A stretch of DNA of 64,000 nt from Muscardinus avellanarius (taxonomy: Eukaryota; Chordata; Mammalia; Rodentia; Gliridae): contig OY726579.1 in assembly GCA_963383645.1 (NCBI GenBank), forward strand, positions 369,501-433,500, written 5' to 3'. Under the pieces are notes generated by a model. The model had not been told where the DNA came from and searched no databases. It saw only the letters and a list, made by a program, of their open reading frames with translations. Numbering within the stretch: position 1 is the stretch's first letter; each line of letters opens with the position of its first letter. Below, piece by piece: positions 1 through 11,084 of the stretch. A program made the translations under genes and the position numbers.

Positions 1-700
1 ACAACTCAGGAGCGCTGGTCTCTGAACAGGACTGGCTGCCTCGAGCCACGCCCACACTGGACACACTACCAGCTGGCTGCCGAGAGCGCTGGGTGCCAGG
101 GGCTCCCAGAATAAAAGGAAGGTCCTCAACGCCCACCTCCAGATTTGCAAGGCCCTCCCTGTCCCTGCTTCAAGCGCATCAACACCCCGCCAGCTTCAGG
201 GTCCCTTGGACACTGGGCCCTTGGCGCCCACGCGATGCCCCATCTGCCTGCAGAAAAGGCAGAAACTCCTGATCTACGCTCCAGCCAGGCGCTGGAAGCC
301 AGACCTTCGGAATAAGACACCTACATGCCGGTATTTGCAAAAGTAAAGGAATGGAGCCCTGACATCTAAGTCAGACGTGGAGATGAAACAGACAGGGTTC
401 CAAGCTCCCCAGTCAGGCTTTATAGAACATTGCAAGTCTTCCACAGCTCACCGATCACGGGAACGCGTCACCGCTGGGCCGGCAGCGCAGGGCGGGGGGA
501 CAGGCCCTCCACAACCACGAGTGAGAAATCAACAGCCAGGCCCAGAGGAGTCCTGGTCCCGAACACAGAGCCGCCTGAGGCTTGTCCCTCCCGGGGAAGC
601 CCAGGACTCAGGCGGCCCTCGGTCCCTCAAGTTCTCTCTGCCGCTCCAGGAGAGGAAGGCACCGTCAACAGCACAAACCCGAGTCGGAACGCTCTCGAGG
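1..700. other. Flank downstream of CCDC174 relic, no gene seen
   Basis: This is moderately GC-rich single-copy-looking sequence lying 3' of the CCDC174-like stop codon on the minus strand. It may include former 3' UTR. I see no SINE here, and the short open frames resemble no family I know. Confidence 0.4.
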
Positions 701-1495
<795 letters not shown>

Positions 1496-1694
1496 TCACG
1501 GCACCACCACCTCCCGATTTAAGTCATGCACCACACGTGCTACACGAGCGTCCTGCAATCTTGCCTCAGCACAAAGATGAGTTAACGGAACCTTCCTTCC
1601 CATGCTGCCCCTTGGGCTACCAGAGGGAAGGCAGGACTCTGGGCCTTCAAACAAGTGACTCAATATAATATTCAATCAATATTCTTATGCCTTA

Positions 1695-1889
<195 letters not shown>

Positions 1890-1949
1890 CTACACCTTGT
1901 TGCCAAGGCCCCTCTGCAGAGGGACCGCTACCGCTGAGAATGCGCTAGG

Positions 1950-2580
1950 GGGTTGGCGGTGTCAGGGACTGAATTGTTCTACCTCTGAGCAATACCCCAG
2001 CCCTGTTTGATTTTTTAGTTTGGAGCAGGATCCTAACAGTTGCTGAGGGCTATGCTAAGTTGCTGAGGCTGGCCCCAAACCTGCAATCCTCCTGTTCAGC
2101 CTCTCAAGTACTGGGATAATAGGCGTGCACTGAGAATATGCTTAAAAGTTCAAAGCTGACACACAAGCCTGCACCATGGTGCATGCCTGCGGTACCTGGG
2201 AAGCTGAGACAGGCGGATTCAGGTTTGAGGGAGGCCCTGGCAACTTAGTGAGACCCTGTTTCAAAATAAAAATGAAGTAGGGCTGGGGGTGTAGCTCAAA
2301 GGTAGAATGGCCTAGGTTCGATCCACAGTACCACACACACAAAAAAAGCTGACATACAAGAAAGTATATCGTGCCCTCCATTAAATTTTTTTTCAGTACT
2401 AGGGATGGAACCCAGGGGCATTCTACCTCTGAGCTACACCCCCAGCCCTATTTTATTCTTTATTTTGAAACAGGGCCTCACTAAGTTGCAGAGGGCCTCA
2501 CTAAGAAGCTGAGGCTGGCCACGAACCACGATCCTCCGGTCTCAGCCTCCCAAGTGCGCCACCACACCTCTTTTTCTTAT
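1950..2580. repeat. Three SINEs
   Basis: Minus-oriented B1-dID-like SINE at about 1950-2140, plus-oriented at 2165-2350 (ends in a CA/A tail), minus-oriented at 2385-2575. All are diverged from the sharp consensus seen in younger copies elsewhere in the window. Confidence 0.7.
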
Positions 2581-3714
2581 TTCTTCTCGTTGGTACAATT
2601 CTTGGTATCAAAGAAATTTCATTTAAGTAAGCCAGAGTGTTTCTCAGATTCTTTTTAATTAGGAGGAATACAAACAACATACCTGGTTGCCTCAGCTTTG
2701 CCCAAACTAGACAGCAGAGACAAGAAAGCCAGGAAGACAGGAGGCAAAATGAAATTCCCTGCCTTCCCAGGGTAGTAGCGGACCCGGCTTCTGCAATCAT
2801 GGGCAGAGACTGCCCTTTCCGCGCCTGCCTCGGTAGCACAGTGGGGGCACTAGGCGCCTCGCTCGTCCGCAGCCCAGCTCACGGGCAGACTCGGCAAGTG
2901 CGGGCTGTGCTTCTGTGAGCAGTTTCTTTTTTCTGAAGCAATGCTGACTTCAGCTGTTAGCATGTGATTTAAAAACTAAAGTTTTTAAATCAGCACTGTA
3001 ATCCTACAACTGATTATCACAAGAAATAAAACCTGCCCCTGCAGAAAGCAGATTCTTTCTTTCCTCCTCTTCCCCCTCCTCCCATGAAATGGGGAGCAAA
3101 GCATCTAACCAGATGGTCTGCGTAATTATTTACAGTATTTTTGTGGAAAGATTTTCCACCACCTGGAATTTAGCTACCGCAAGACTTTTATAAAGCGGTC
3201 ATAATTCTGGAGCTTAGTTTAAAAACAACCACCCAAAAAAAGTGTCAGAACTGCTTGCAGTGCGTCTCCCTTCGCCACACGGTGGCATGTGGCACCTTCA
3301 AACGCCCTCCACACTCTTCAAATCACGGGCAAATTGCTTGTAATCATGCAAGCATTAATAAGCAGAAATGAAAAACACATTAGACCTTTCAAAAGAGATG
3401 AGATTTCTGCTGTGAAAGGCAATCAGGAACTATTCTGTTTCTGGACAGGCTTCCAAACACACAGATCCCATCCAAACAGAGGAAGGCTGGCTGCTCGAGC
3501 TAAGTAGCAATGCGAGGGGCCCCTGTCCCGGGCGGACCCCAGGTCCCGGGGGTAATTCCAAGGAGAGCCGAGTATCCTGTCTTCTCCAAAGGGCTCTGGG
3601 GAGGGTAAGGCGCCTGCCCGGGAAGCACTCACATTACCAGGGAGGAAATAAAGGCCACCACAAGTCTGCCTCCGACCTTTTCCTGGTAACGAAGTGCGCT
3701 AAGATGTAAGATCT
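2581..3714. other. SINE-free stretch, no gene recognised
   Basis: About 1.1 kb without SINEs. It has a GC-rich part (2740-2910), then AT-rich sequence containing a short palindrome (2965-2992). Its open frames do not match CCDC174 or TRNT1 exons that I can recall. It could hold diverged intron or conserved non-coding sequence. Confidence 0.4.
2965..2992. repeat. Near-perfect palindrome
   Basis: The 13-bp arm tgatttaaaaact (2965-2977) is followed by two bases and then by its exact reverse complement agtttttaaatca (2980-2992). It could form a hairpin or a symmetric AT-rich protein-binding site. No flanking mobile element explains it. Confidence 0.8.
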
Positions 3715-3940
3715 GAGCCATGTGTGGCGACACACATCTATAATCCCAGTACTTGGGAGGCTGAGACAGGAACATCACAGGTTCGAGCCCAGCCTCAGCA
3801 ACCTAAGAGAGGCTCTCAACTTAGTGAGGCCTTGTTTGCAAGGAAAAAAGAAAAGAGGGCTGGGGGCATAGCTTGGAGGTAGAATGTCCCTGGGCGGAAT
3901 CCCCAGTATGATACCCCCACCACCAAAAAAAAAAAAAGGT
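3715..3940 (+). repeat. SINE, plus orientation
   Basis: Reads catgtgtggcgacacacatctataatcc (diverged left half) through gtagaatgtccctgggcgg, ending in an A-rich tail at 3925-3938. A full dimeric copy. Confidence 0.75.
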
Positions 3941-4594
3941 AAGCTCCAAAAGGCAGGAAATCTATTAAATGCTACCCATGTTCAGATAAGGAAGCGGCCA
4001 CTTAAATTAGAAGTGATGAAGAAAGGCTCGCACATACAGCACGCCCTTCTCTCCAGGTCCCTCACAGATGCGGTCAGATCCCGCCGCAGTGCCCCCTAAC
4101 TGCTTAGACACAGCTTCTGCAGAAAGCAGGAAGAGGCCTGTTTCATCCCAGTGAGAACCGCACCGCTGGACCAAGGCGGACACCCCATAAGAGGAAGGTG
4201 TGCATCTCTGCGTCCACGGTGGGCGCGTACTCTCCAGCTCCCAAACAACCGCCCCAGGCCAAAGGCTGAAGTCAACAAAGCTACAAACGTCCTGAGCAGG
4301 GCCTGAGCACTCCCTCCACAAAAGACCCATGCGCCGTGCAAGGGAGTGGGTGGACAGGGCACCAGGACGGTCAGAGCCTTAGAGCACCGCTAGGCGATCG
4401 CAAGGACAGCTGGAGAAGGGCGCAAAGAACCACGTCTCAGAGAAAATCAGTAGGATGGGGTTTTCATTCTGGTCTCTTCGTTGATTCGTGGGTCTCTGGG
4501 TAAAGAAAAGACTGGCTTGATTTCTCATACTTACCTACTTCTAGGGAAAATTTAGGAAAGTTTCAATAGCAAACTTTTATAAAATGTCTGCTTA

Positions 4595-4988
4595 GCTGGG
4601 TGTGGTGCCACAAGCTTGTAATCCCAGTACTCGGGAGGCTGAGACAGGAGAATAGCGCAGGTTTGAAGCCAGTCTCAGCCTCTTAGTGAGGCTCTCAGTA
4701 ACCTAGTGAGACCCCGTTTCCAAATAAAATATATTTTATTTATTTATTTTTGCGGTACTGGGGATGGAACTCCGGAGCATTCTACCTCTGAGCCATACCC
4801 TAGCCGTATTTTTTTATTCTTTATTTTGAAACAGGGTCTCACTGAGTTGCAAGGGCCTCACTAAGTAGCTGAGACTGTCTGCAAACCGAGATCCTTAAAT
4901 TGCAAATGCCCAGCTTCCAAATAAAATATAAAATAGGGTGGGGGTGTAGCCCGGAGGTAGAAGGCAAAAAAAAAAAAAAAAAAAAAAA
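4595..4988. repeat. SINE nested inside another SINE
   Basis: A plus-oriented SINE starts at about 4595 and is interrupted after tccaaataaaatata at 4735. A minus-oriented SINE (4735-4912) follows, and the plus copy then resumes with a repeat of tccaaataaaatata at about 4917 and ends in a poly(A) tail near 4988. The repeated 15 bases are the target-site duplication of the inner copy, so the minus copy is younger. Confidence 0.7.
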
Positions 4989-5047
4989 GTCTGCTTATGC
5001 TCCAGAGAGCAGTTTTTTGGGTAATTCAAAATACTCTCACTAGGGCG

Positions 5048-5775
5048 ACCGAGAAAAGCGGGGCTTAAGAGTCCCGCTAACAACCAATCTCCATTACCAC
5101 AAAAAGAGCGCCTTTCATAGCCAGAAAACACCATCACCAGAAAAACAAAAAAACCACCAGGCTCCAGAGAGAAAGCGGACTGAGAACAGAGCTCAGGGCC
5201 ACAGAGGAGACACACGCGCCCGAGGACGCGGCAGCAGCGCCATACTGCCGGCGGCAGCGGCGAACTCAGCGGACGGCTACAGCAAGCCGAGGTGAGCCGA
5301 TGCGGGACAGCCAGGCAGGATCTTTTGGCGCAGACAGCATTTAAAGCTCCCAGTGGCTGAGCTCAGCACACGCTGCAGGGATTCAGAGTGGAAATCAAAA
5401 CCAGAGAAGAAAAAATACGCCAGCCTCATGGCCGAGGGCGTGGCAGAGGCGCCATATTGCCACCGGTGGCGGCAGCAGCAGTGAATTCACCGAGTCCAGT
5501 ACAGCTACATCTACGTACTCAAGAACAGTGAGTCAAATTGCGGGCCACAGAGGAGAAATCCCAGTATTGTGCCTCCTGGGACTTGACCCAGTGAGGGAGT
5601 GGTGGTGGCAGAGATATCACACCATAGGAGAACGTGCAACCTGGCACCCCCCATAGTTTAAAGCAGCCTCTATCGACTCCCTGGGTCGGAGACTCTGTGA
5701 TACAACCCAGTAAAGGAGTAGTAGGGTCTGAGATAATACAGACTCGAGATCCAGAGCACCTTAAGTGAAGCCATA
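5048..5775 (+). promoter_or_regulatory. L1-type 5' UTR with repeated units
   Basis: GC-rich leader of the HAL1-like element. A block reading gcagcgccatactgccggcgg (about 5234) recurs in altered form as gcagaggcgccatattgccaccgg (about 5446), each followed by a gcggcagcag-type run and a gaactca/gaattca motif. The units are therefore spaced by roughly 210 bp. Each carries a gCCATAtTGc core resembling a YY1 site, the factor known to position L1 transcription starts. The promoter role is inferred from family knowledge. Confidence 0.5.
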
Positions 5776-5820
5776 GTGACCCAAGGGAAGAACCCAGAGA
5801 AGGCACAAACCTCCGAAATC

Positions 5821-6738
5821 ATGGGAAAGAGGAATAACACTGAAGTAATGAATGTGCACAACCCCACAACATCAGAACCTGATAAAACAGAAAATCAGAG
5901 ATTTCTAGAAGATCAAATCAGGAAAATAACTGTAGAAATAATAGAGGTGCTTCGAAAAGAACTCAGAGAGAGCCAAAAAGAGATAAAGGATGCAATTAAT
6001 GAAGTAAAGGCCTCAATTCAAAGCACAAACAACCGATTAGACCACATGGAGAACAGAATCTCGCTCTTAGAAGATGAGCAATCCAAAAATGAATGCATAG
6101 TTTCTAATCTAGAAAAAGATATCCAACAGCAGGAATCTGACATTGAAGAAATATGGGCCCATCTTAAGAGAGCTAACCTAAGAATAATTGGAATAGAGGA
6201 GGGAAAAGAAAGTGATACCAAAGGGATCAACAATCTCTTCAAGGAAGTAATAGCAGAAAATTTTCCAAATATAGAGCAAGAGGTTGATACACAGATCCAG
6301 GAAACTTATAGAACTCCCTTTAGACAGGATCGGAGAAGAGGATCCCCACGCCATATAATTGTCAAAATGACCAATGTGGAAGCCAAGCAGAGAATCTTAA
6401 AGGCAACAAAAACAAAGGGCCAAGTGACATTCAGAGGCAAACCAATTAGAATCACTCCAGACTTCCCAAACCAAGTCATGAGAGCCAGAAGGGCTTGGAG
6501 TAACATATTCCAAACTCTGAAAGAAAACAACTTCCAGCCAAAAATTTCCTATCCAGCAAAACTTTCTATCAAATTAGATGGAGAAATAAGAAGCTTCCAT
6601 GACAAACAGAAACTGAAGGAATTTATGTCTTCAAAACCAGCGCTAGAGAAAATACTCAAAGAGATTAACTACAAAGAAGAAATAGGTAACACTCACCAGA
6701 ACCAGAGAAACAAGAGTTTCCATCCAACAGACAACTAA
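5821..6738 (+). CDS. L1 ORF1p-like RNA-binding protein, intact
   Basis: Open frame of 305 codons from the ATG at 5821 (MGKRNN, like the MGK start of other L1 ORF1 proteins) to TAA at 6738. The frame stays open 45 nt upstream, but no ATG lies there. Residues about 30-130 are rich in heptad-like E/K/L/I spacing and should form the trimerising coiled coil. IEEIWAHLKRANLRIIGIEE opens the RRM-like domain. SPRHIIVKMT and ARRAWSNIFQTLKENNFQP, followed by ISYPAKLS, are hallmark ORF1p motifs of the C-terminal domain. The known role of ORF1p is to coat L1 RNA as a nucleic-acid chaperone in cytoplasmic particles. There are no internal stops, so the insertion may be young or the ORF may have been kept by selection. 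Confidence 0.85.
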   Translation: MGKRNNTEVMNVHNPTTSEPDKTENQRFLEDQIRKITVEIIEVLRKELRESQKEIKDAINEVKASIQSTNNRLDHMENRISLLEDEQSKNECIVSNLEKDIQQQESDIEEIWAHLKRANLRIIGIEEGKESDTKGINNLFKEVIAENFPNIEQEVDTQIQETYRTPFRQDRRRGSPRHIIVKMTNVEAKQRILKATKTKGQVTFRGKPIRITPDFPNQVMRARRAWSNIFQTLKENNFQPKISYPAKLSIKLDGEIRSFHDKQKLKEFMSSKPALEKILKEINYKEEIGNTHQNQRNKSFHPTDN

Positions 6739-6941
6739 GATTGGTTATCTGTGGAGATTCATTATTTATGTTAGTCTTTTACCTATCTCTAAATTGTATT
6801 GTTTGCCTTTATTGTTGTTAATTTTTAGGATTTCTAGTTGGAATATTAATATACCTTCAGATATAGCATTTGGAAATATTTTATCCAATTCTATTAGTAA
6901 CTTTTAACTCTGTTTACATTGTCTTTGGATATACAATATTT

Positions 6942-7490
6942 TCTTTTTTTTTTTTTTTTTAGGGAGTTTGTATATTCTTCTGTTGTCTATGCCATTGAAA
7001 TCATATCCAAGAAATCACTGCCAATTTCAATGTTGTGAGGTTTTATGACCCAGATTTTCTCCTAAAAGTTTATAGTCTTAAGATTTATATTTAGGTCTTT
7101 TATCTAGTTTGAGTTAATACTTGTATGTGGGATTAGGTAAGGGTCCAATTTTATTCTTTTCCATGTAATTATTATTTTTCAACAATATTTAGTTAAAAGA
7201 TTATTATTTCCACCACCAAATCTTCGTGGAAACCTTGTCAAAAATAACTTGACAATATAGGGAAGAAGTTAGCTCTAGGCTTGTATTTAACTCCAATGGT
7301 CTATATATCTGCCTTTAGAACAGTACTACACTGTTTCAATTATTGTAGCTTTATATGGTTTGAAATCAGAAAATATACATCTTCTAGCTTTGTTTTTGCT
7401 TCGAGATTGTTTTGGGTATCTAGAGTCCATATTCCATATCAGGATAGATTTTTTTCTGAAAAATAAATATATGATAGTTTCACCTAAAAA
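6942..7490 (-). repeat. Antisense L1 fragment inside the HAL1-like element
   Basis: It begins with a poly(T) run (6942-6960). The plus strand then reads like the reverse complement of a mammalian L1 ORF2 3' region (for example ggtctatatatctgcc... and tgtagctttatatggtttgaa). Candidate short duplications flank it (aatattttct at 6935 and aatattctct at 7499, one mismatch). This suggests a separate nested insertion or an inverted internal segment. Confidence 0.55.
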
Positions 7491-7835
7491 AAAGAAAAAA
7501 ATATTCTCTGGTAAGAAAGAAAGCAAAAAGAAATATTGAAATGTTATCTTTAAGTCATCAAAAGCTTGGTATCAGACAAATGAAACTGTTATGTGAGATT
7601 ATCATTTTTAATTTAGGATAAATTGCTATAATACTTGATGTCAACCACTAAGCCAAGCATGGGAGGGAGGGATGGGGAGAGAATGGGGTGGGGATCGGGT
7701 GGGGGCTGACTGGGCGATGTGTGCATGTATGTCTACAAAAGTTTGTATCTCACTATGATGTATGAATACAGTGCACCAATAAAATAAAATTAAAAAAAAA
7801 AAAAAAATACTCTCACTACTTTTAAGAGTTTAGAG

Positions 7836-7980
7836 CAGGCCGGGCGTGGTGGCGCACGCTTATAATCCCTGCACTTGGAAGGCGGAGACATGAGGATCGC
7901 GTAGGTTCGAAGCCAGCCTTGCTGCTTAGGAGACCCTGTTTCCAAGTAAAAATATAAAAACGGGTCTGGGAGTATAGCCT
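7836..7980 (+). repeat. SINE, plus orientation, 3' truncated
   Basis: Clear left half (gccgggcgtggtggcgcacgc) running to gggagtatagcctg, where similarity stops. It lies directly after the HAL1-like target-site duplication. Confidence 0.75.
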
Positions 7981-7984
7981 GTTC

Positions 7985-8340
7985 CCGCCACAGCTCAGGG
8001 CTGTGTACAGAAGTTTCAGACCCCAAGTGTAGTCCTGGTGCATCAGAGTTTATCCCCATGGAATAAAATCTTTAACTTTACATCTTCTGAGTCGGTGGTC
8101 TCTTTTGGGTGATATCCAGATGCCACAACGTCCTTGTGATGAATTCTACTCCCAAAGGCCTGGTCTAGCTGCCGAGTGGCCGACACAGGCCACCGTGGGA
8201 TTTCTCTGTGGCCACCCGTTTCTATAGAACCGTCTTCAGACAGACGAGATGACAAGGTCGTCCTGCCCTCGACGACCTGCCCTGGACGACCTTGTGCCTA
8301 GAAAACCTAAGGTGGTGAGAGAAACGTTTCAGCTGTCTAA
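7985..8340 (+). mobile_element. Possible solitary LTR remnant
   Basis: The sequence ggaataaaatctttaactt (AATAAA at 8061) followed by a run ending gagtcggtggtctcttttggg resembles the R-U5 part of gammaretrovirus-like LTRs. I see no internal viral gene and no clear second LTR. This is a pattern impression only and could be chance. Confidence 0.25.
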
Positions 8341-8648
8341 TGGGCCACGTGTGTTGCAATCTTCACCCCCAAAATTCTGAAGCTCAATGATTTATTGTTT
8401 TGGGGGTCGCTGGTGATGAAATCCAAAGATATTCTACCACCAACCTGTACCCCCGCCCGGGCCTTTTTAACTTGTAGTTTGAAACAGAGTCCCGCTAAGT
8501 TGCTGAGGCCGCCCTCCAACCCACCGGCCTTCTGTCTCAATATGGACAGACTTGAATCATACACATGTGCCTCCAAACACGGCTCCTTATGAAACTTGCA
8601 ACCAGATACTTCCTTGCCAAATACTGACACGTCACAACTTGCTCTCAC

Positions 8649-8842
8649 CTAGGTGTGGAGCCACGTCAAGGTCATAGATGAGGTGCACCAAATGAGTCAC
8701 GTGGCTGCCGACAAGAATTATCTTCAATTCCACCCATATTCGCTCTCCGGAGATGCCCGCCGAGCCTTTCGCGTTCTCCGCGATGGCTTCCAAAGTCTCG
8801 GGGTGATGCTCGCCGGGCTTCTCCACAATTCTGCCATAAAGC
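8649..8842 (-). pseudogene. TRNT1: TRNT1 relic, exon [11 protein letters not shown]
   Basis: A 194-nt minus-strand exon with a sound acceptor (tctggcag at 8843) and donor (GTGAGA). It reads [20 protein letters not shown], then [17 protein letters not shown] and [10 protein letters not shown], a close match to TRNT1, the CCA-adding tRNA nucleotidyltransferase. The exon alone is undamaged, with Phe changed to Leu at its first codon and Lys to Ile in the ELKK motif. It is called a pseudogene because of the damage in the upstream exons. The C-terminal exons, expected at lower coordinates, were not found. Confidence 0.8.
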
Positions 8843-8884
8843 CTGCCAGACGAAAGCCTCAGAGGACGTCATCTCTATATTCAC

Positions 8885-9760
8885 AAACCACCGGTGTCAC
8901 TAGTTGGATTTACGCCTCATGTAAACAAGGTAGCCAGGTAAGAATTACGTGGCCACTAAGTCGGGTCGCTGCGACTCCACAAGGGCTCTCCTCCCACTAC
9001 ACTCTCACTGTCTGTCTGTCTGTCTGTCTCTTTCCGGCCTCCACAATGTAACAGTGCAGACTCACATTCGCCCTCTCTCCTCTTCCTGCCAGCACGCCCT
9101 GATCTCCACAGACCAGGCCCAACATGGACTGACCCTGAAATACCTAATAACGGTAAACAAATAAATACTCCTTCCTCTAAGCTAGGGAGGCATTTGTTTT
9201 GAACTGTAGAAATGAGAACACAGGCCAAGACAACCAGAAACCTCATTTTTTTCATTGCCCTCCATCTATTTAGTTAAAAAAAAAAAAGTATGCCAACTTT
9301 ATTAGGTCTAGAAAGACCTTAAAAATCATTAGGTTAATTCTGCACTTGCTTTTTATTTTCAAAGGAGAAATCCAAGACCTACTAATTAAGTAACGGTCAA
9401 GGTTAAAAAGAGCTACAACCCAAAGGCCTCAGAATCTGTGCTTATGGTCCACGGAGAGATCAGCCCACCATCTACAGACTGCGATGCAATCGCCGAACAG
9501 TCCTGACTCCCGGAAACCGGCCGCTCTATGCATATCAATAGCGTGGATGGATAACCTCAACCACGACAACATGGCTGCAGACAATGAAACATATTACATA
9601 AAACCTCAATAGAAAACCATCAAATGTCTCCATGCACCACTCACGGCCTTAACAAATTCACCACTGATCCACACTAAAGACTAAAAGAAGGCGAAATCTT
9701 GATTTCTGTTCCATTTGGAAAGAGAAACAACAAATACTCCAACTTAGATAAACAGCATTT
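8885..9760. other. Former TRNT1 intron, no feature except a TGTC tract
   Basis: Single-copy-looking sequence with a short (tctg)n run at about 9007-9030. I see no SINE and no exon-like frame that I can assign. Confidence 0.4.
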
Positions 9761-9769
9761 ATTAAAAAA

Positions 9770-10480
9770 CTGTGAGCCAGGGGTGGTGGTGCAGGTTTGT
9801 AATCCCAGTATTCAGGAGGCAGAGACCGGAGGATCACGGTTCGCAGACAGCCTCAGCTACTAAGTGAAGCCCTTTACAACTCAGTGAGACCCTGTTTCAA
9901 AAAATAAAAAGACTAAAATATAGGGCTGGGGGTGTCGCTCAGAGGTAGAATGCACCTAGTTCCATCCCCAGTACCGTTAAAAAAATCATTAAAAATATAT
10001 ATGACCTCATATAAACTCAAATGATTCTCCCCTTTTAAAAAATGAGTATTATTAAACATAAACTTGCCAGTTAGGAAAGGTTATAAAACCTGACGTCACT
10101 CGGGTGTGATGGCGCACACTTGTAATCCCAGTCCTTGGGTATCTGAGACAGGAGGATCTAAGGTCACAACCAGCCTCAACCACTTAGTGAGGCCCTCTGC
10201 AACTTAGTGAAACCATTCCCAAATAAAGAATAAAAAGTAGGGCTGGGGGGCGGGGGGAGCTCGGAAATAGATGTCCCTGGGTTGAATCCCTGGTATTGTA
10301 AAAAAGCTTGGAGACTACACTTTAAAAATTACTAGCATGATGCTATGCACCTAACTTAGAAGTTTGAATATGGATTTGAGGCCAACCTCGACAACTTAGC
10401 AAGACCCTACTTAAAAAAAAAATAGGGGGCGTAGCTTACACGTACAAGGACCCTGGGTTCAAAGTCACTGCTGGAAAATA
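9770..10480 (+). repeat. Three diverged plus-oriented SINEs
   Basis: Copies at about 9775-9985, 10100-10305 and a decayed one at 10330-10480. Each carries the left-half motif (gtaatcccagt) and a right half (ctcagaggtagaatgcacc, or a worn form of it). Confidence 0.7.
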
Positions 10481-11080
10481 ATATATATTAGACAAAAGAA
10501 CCTACAGAATGGGAGACAATAATTGCCAACTCAACACCTGACAATGGGATAATATCTAAAATGTATTTTAAAAAAACTTTAAAAACTCACTACTAAAACA
10601 TAACCCAAGACACAAAATAAACAACAGACTTAAAGAGAGCTTTCTCCAAAGAAGATATGCATACAGCTACAGGTGTAAAAAAACAATAAAGCTCAACAAA
10701 GTAACGTTGTCCAGGATGTTACACCCATGAATATTTCTACAGAGAACATACATGAACACAGCTCCTGTGGGACGTATGGTGGAAGCTACTCAAACACTAG
10801 GAAAGGATCTATCTACAGGATCCGGGAACCCCACTTGCGGCTCTATATCCAAAGGAGAGAAAATAACCACGTCAAATGGACGTCCGTACGCCTGCGTGTG
10901 CTACCCTGCTACTCAGAAGAGCCAGAAAGGAAACAGTCAGCCAGCTCACGAACAAAGACAGAAAATGTGCTGGGTCTACACAACGGCCTACTGCCCGGTC
11001 GTGGAAAAGGATAAAACCCTGACAGTTGAGGTAGCAAAAACAGAACTGGAGAAGATGATGGTGGTGGTGATGATGATGGT
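10481..11080. other. No gene recognised
   Basis: AT-rich, then mixed sequence. Part of 10500-10720 (agacaaaagaacctacagaatggg and on) reads like a worn L1 ORF2-type segment. A (gat)/(ggtg) tract lies at 11054-11095. Confidence 0.35.
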
Positions 11081-11084
11081 GATG

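Larger units (their letters stand above)
5043..7806 (+). mobile_element. L1-derived element with ORF1 but no ORF2 (HAL1-like)
   Basis: The element is bounded by direct repeats aaatactctcacta at 5028-5042 and again at about 7805-7818, typical of target-primed insertion. It has a GC-rich 5' UTR with repeated units, an ORF1 (5821-6738), an AT-rich 3' part with an antisense L1 fragment (6942-7490), a G-rich 3' UTR (7655-7710) and a poly(A) tail after an AATAAA-like end (cagtgcaccaataaaataaaatt). No reverse-transcriptase ORF2 lies between ORF1 and the tail. Half-L1 elements with ORF1 only are known in mammals; whether this is such a family or a single deleted L1 cannot be told from one near-complete copy. 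Confidence 0.75.

Noticed and set aside
7281..7526. Short open frames in 7.28-7.53 kb
   Set aside because: They lie in the antisense L1 fragment and are not independent genes.
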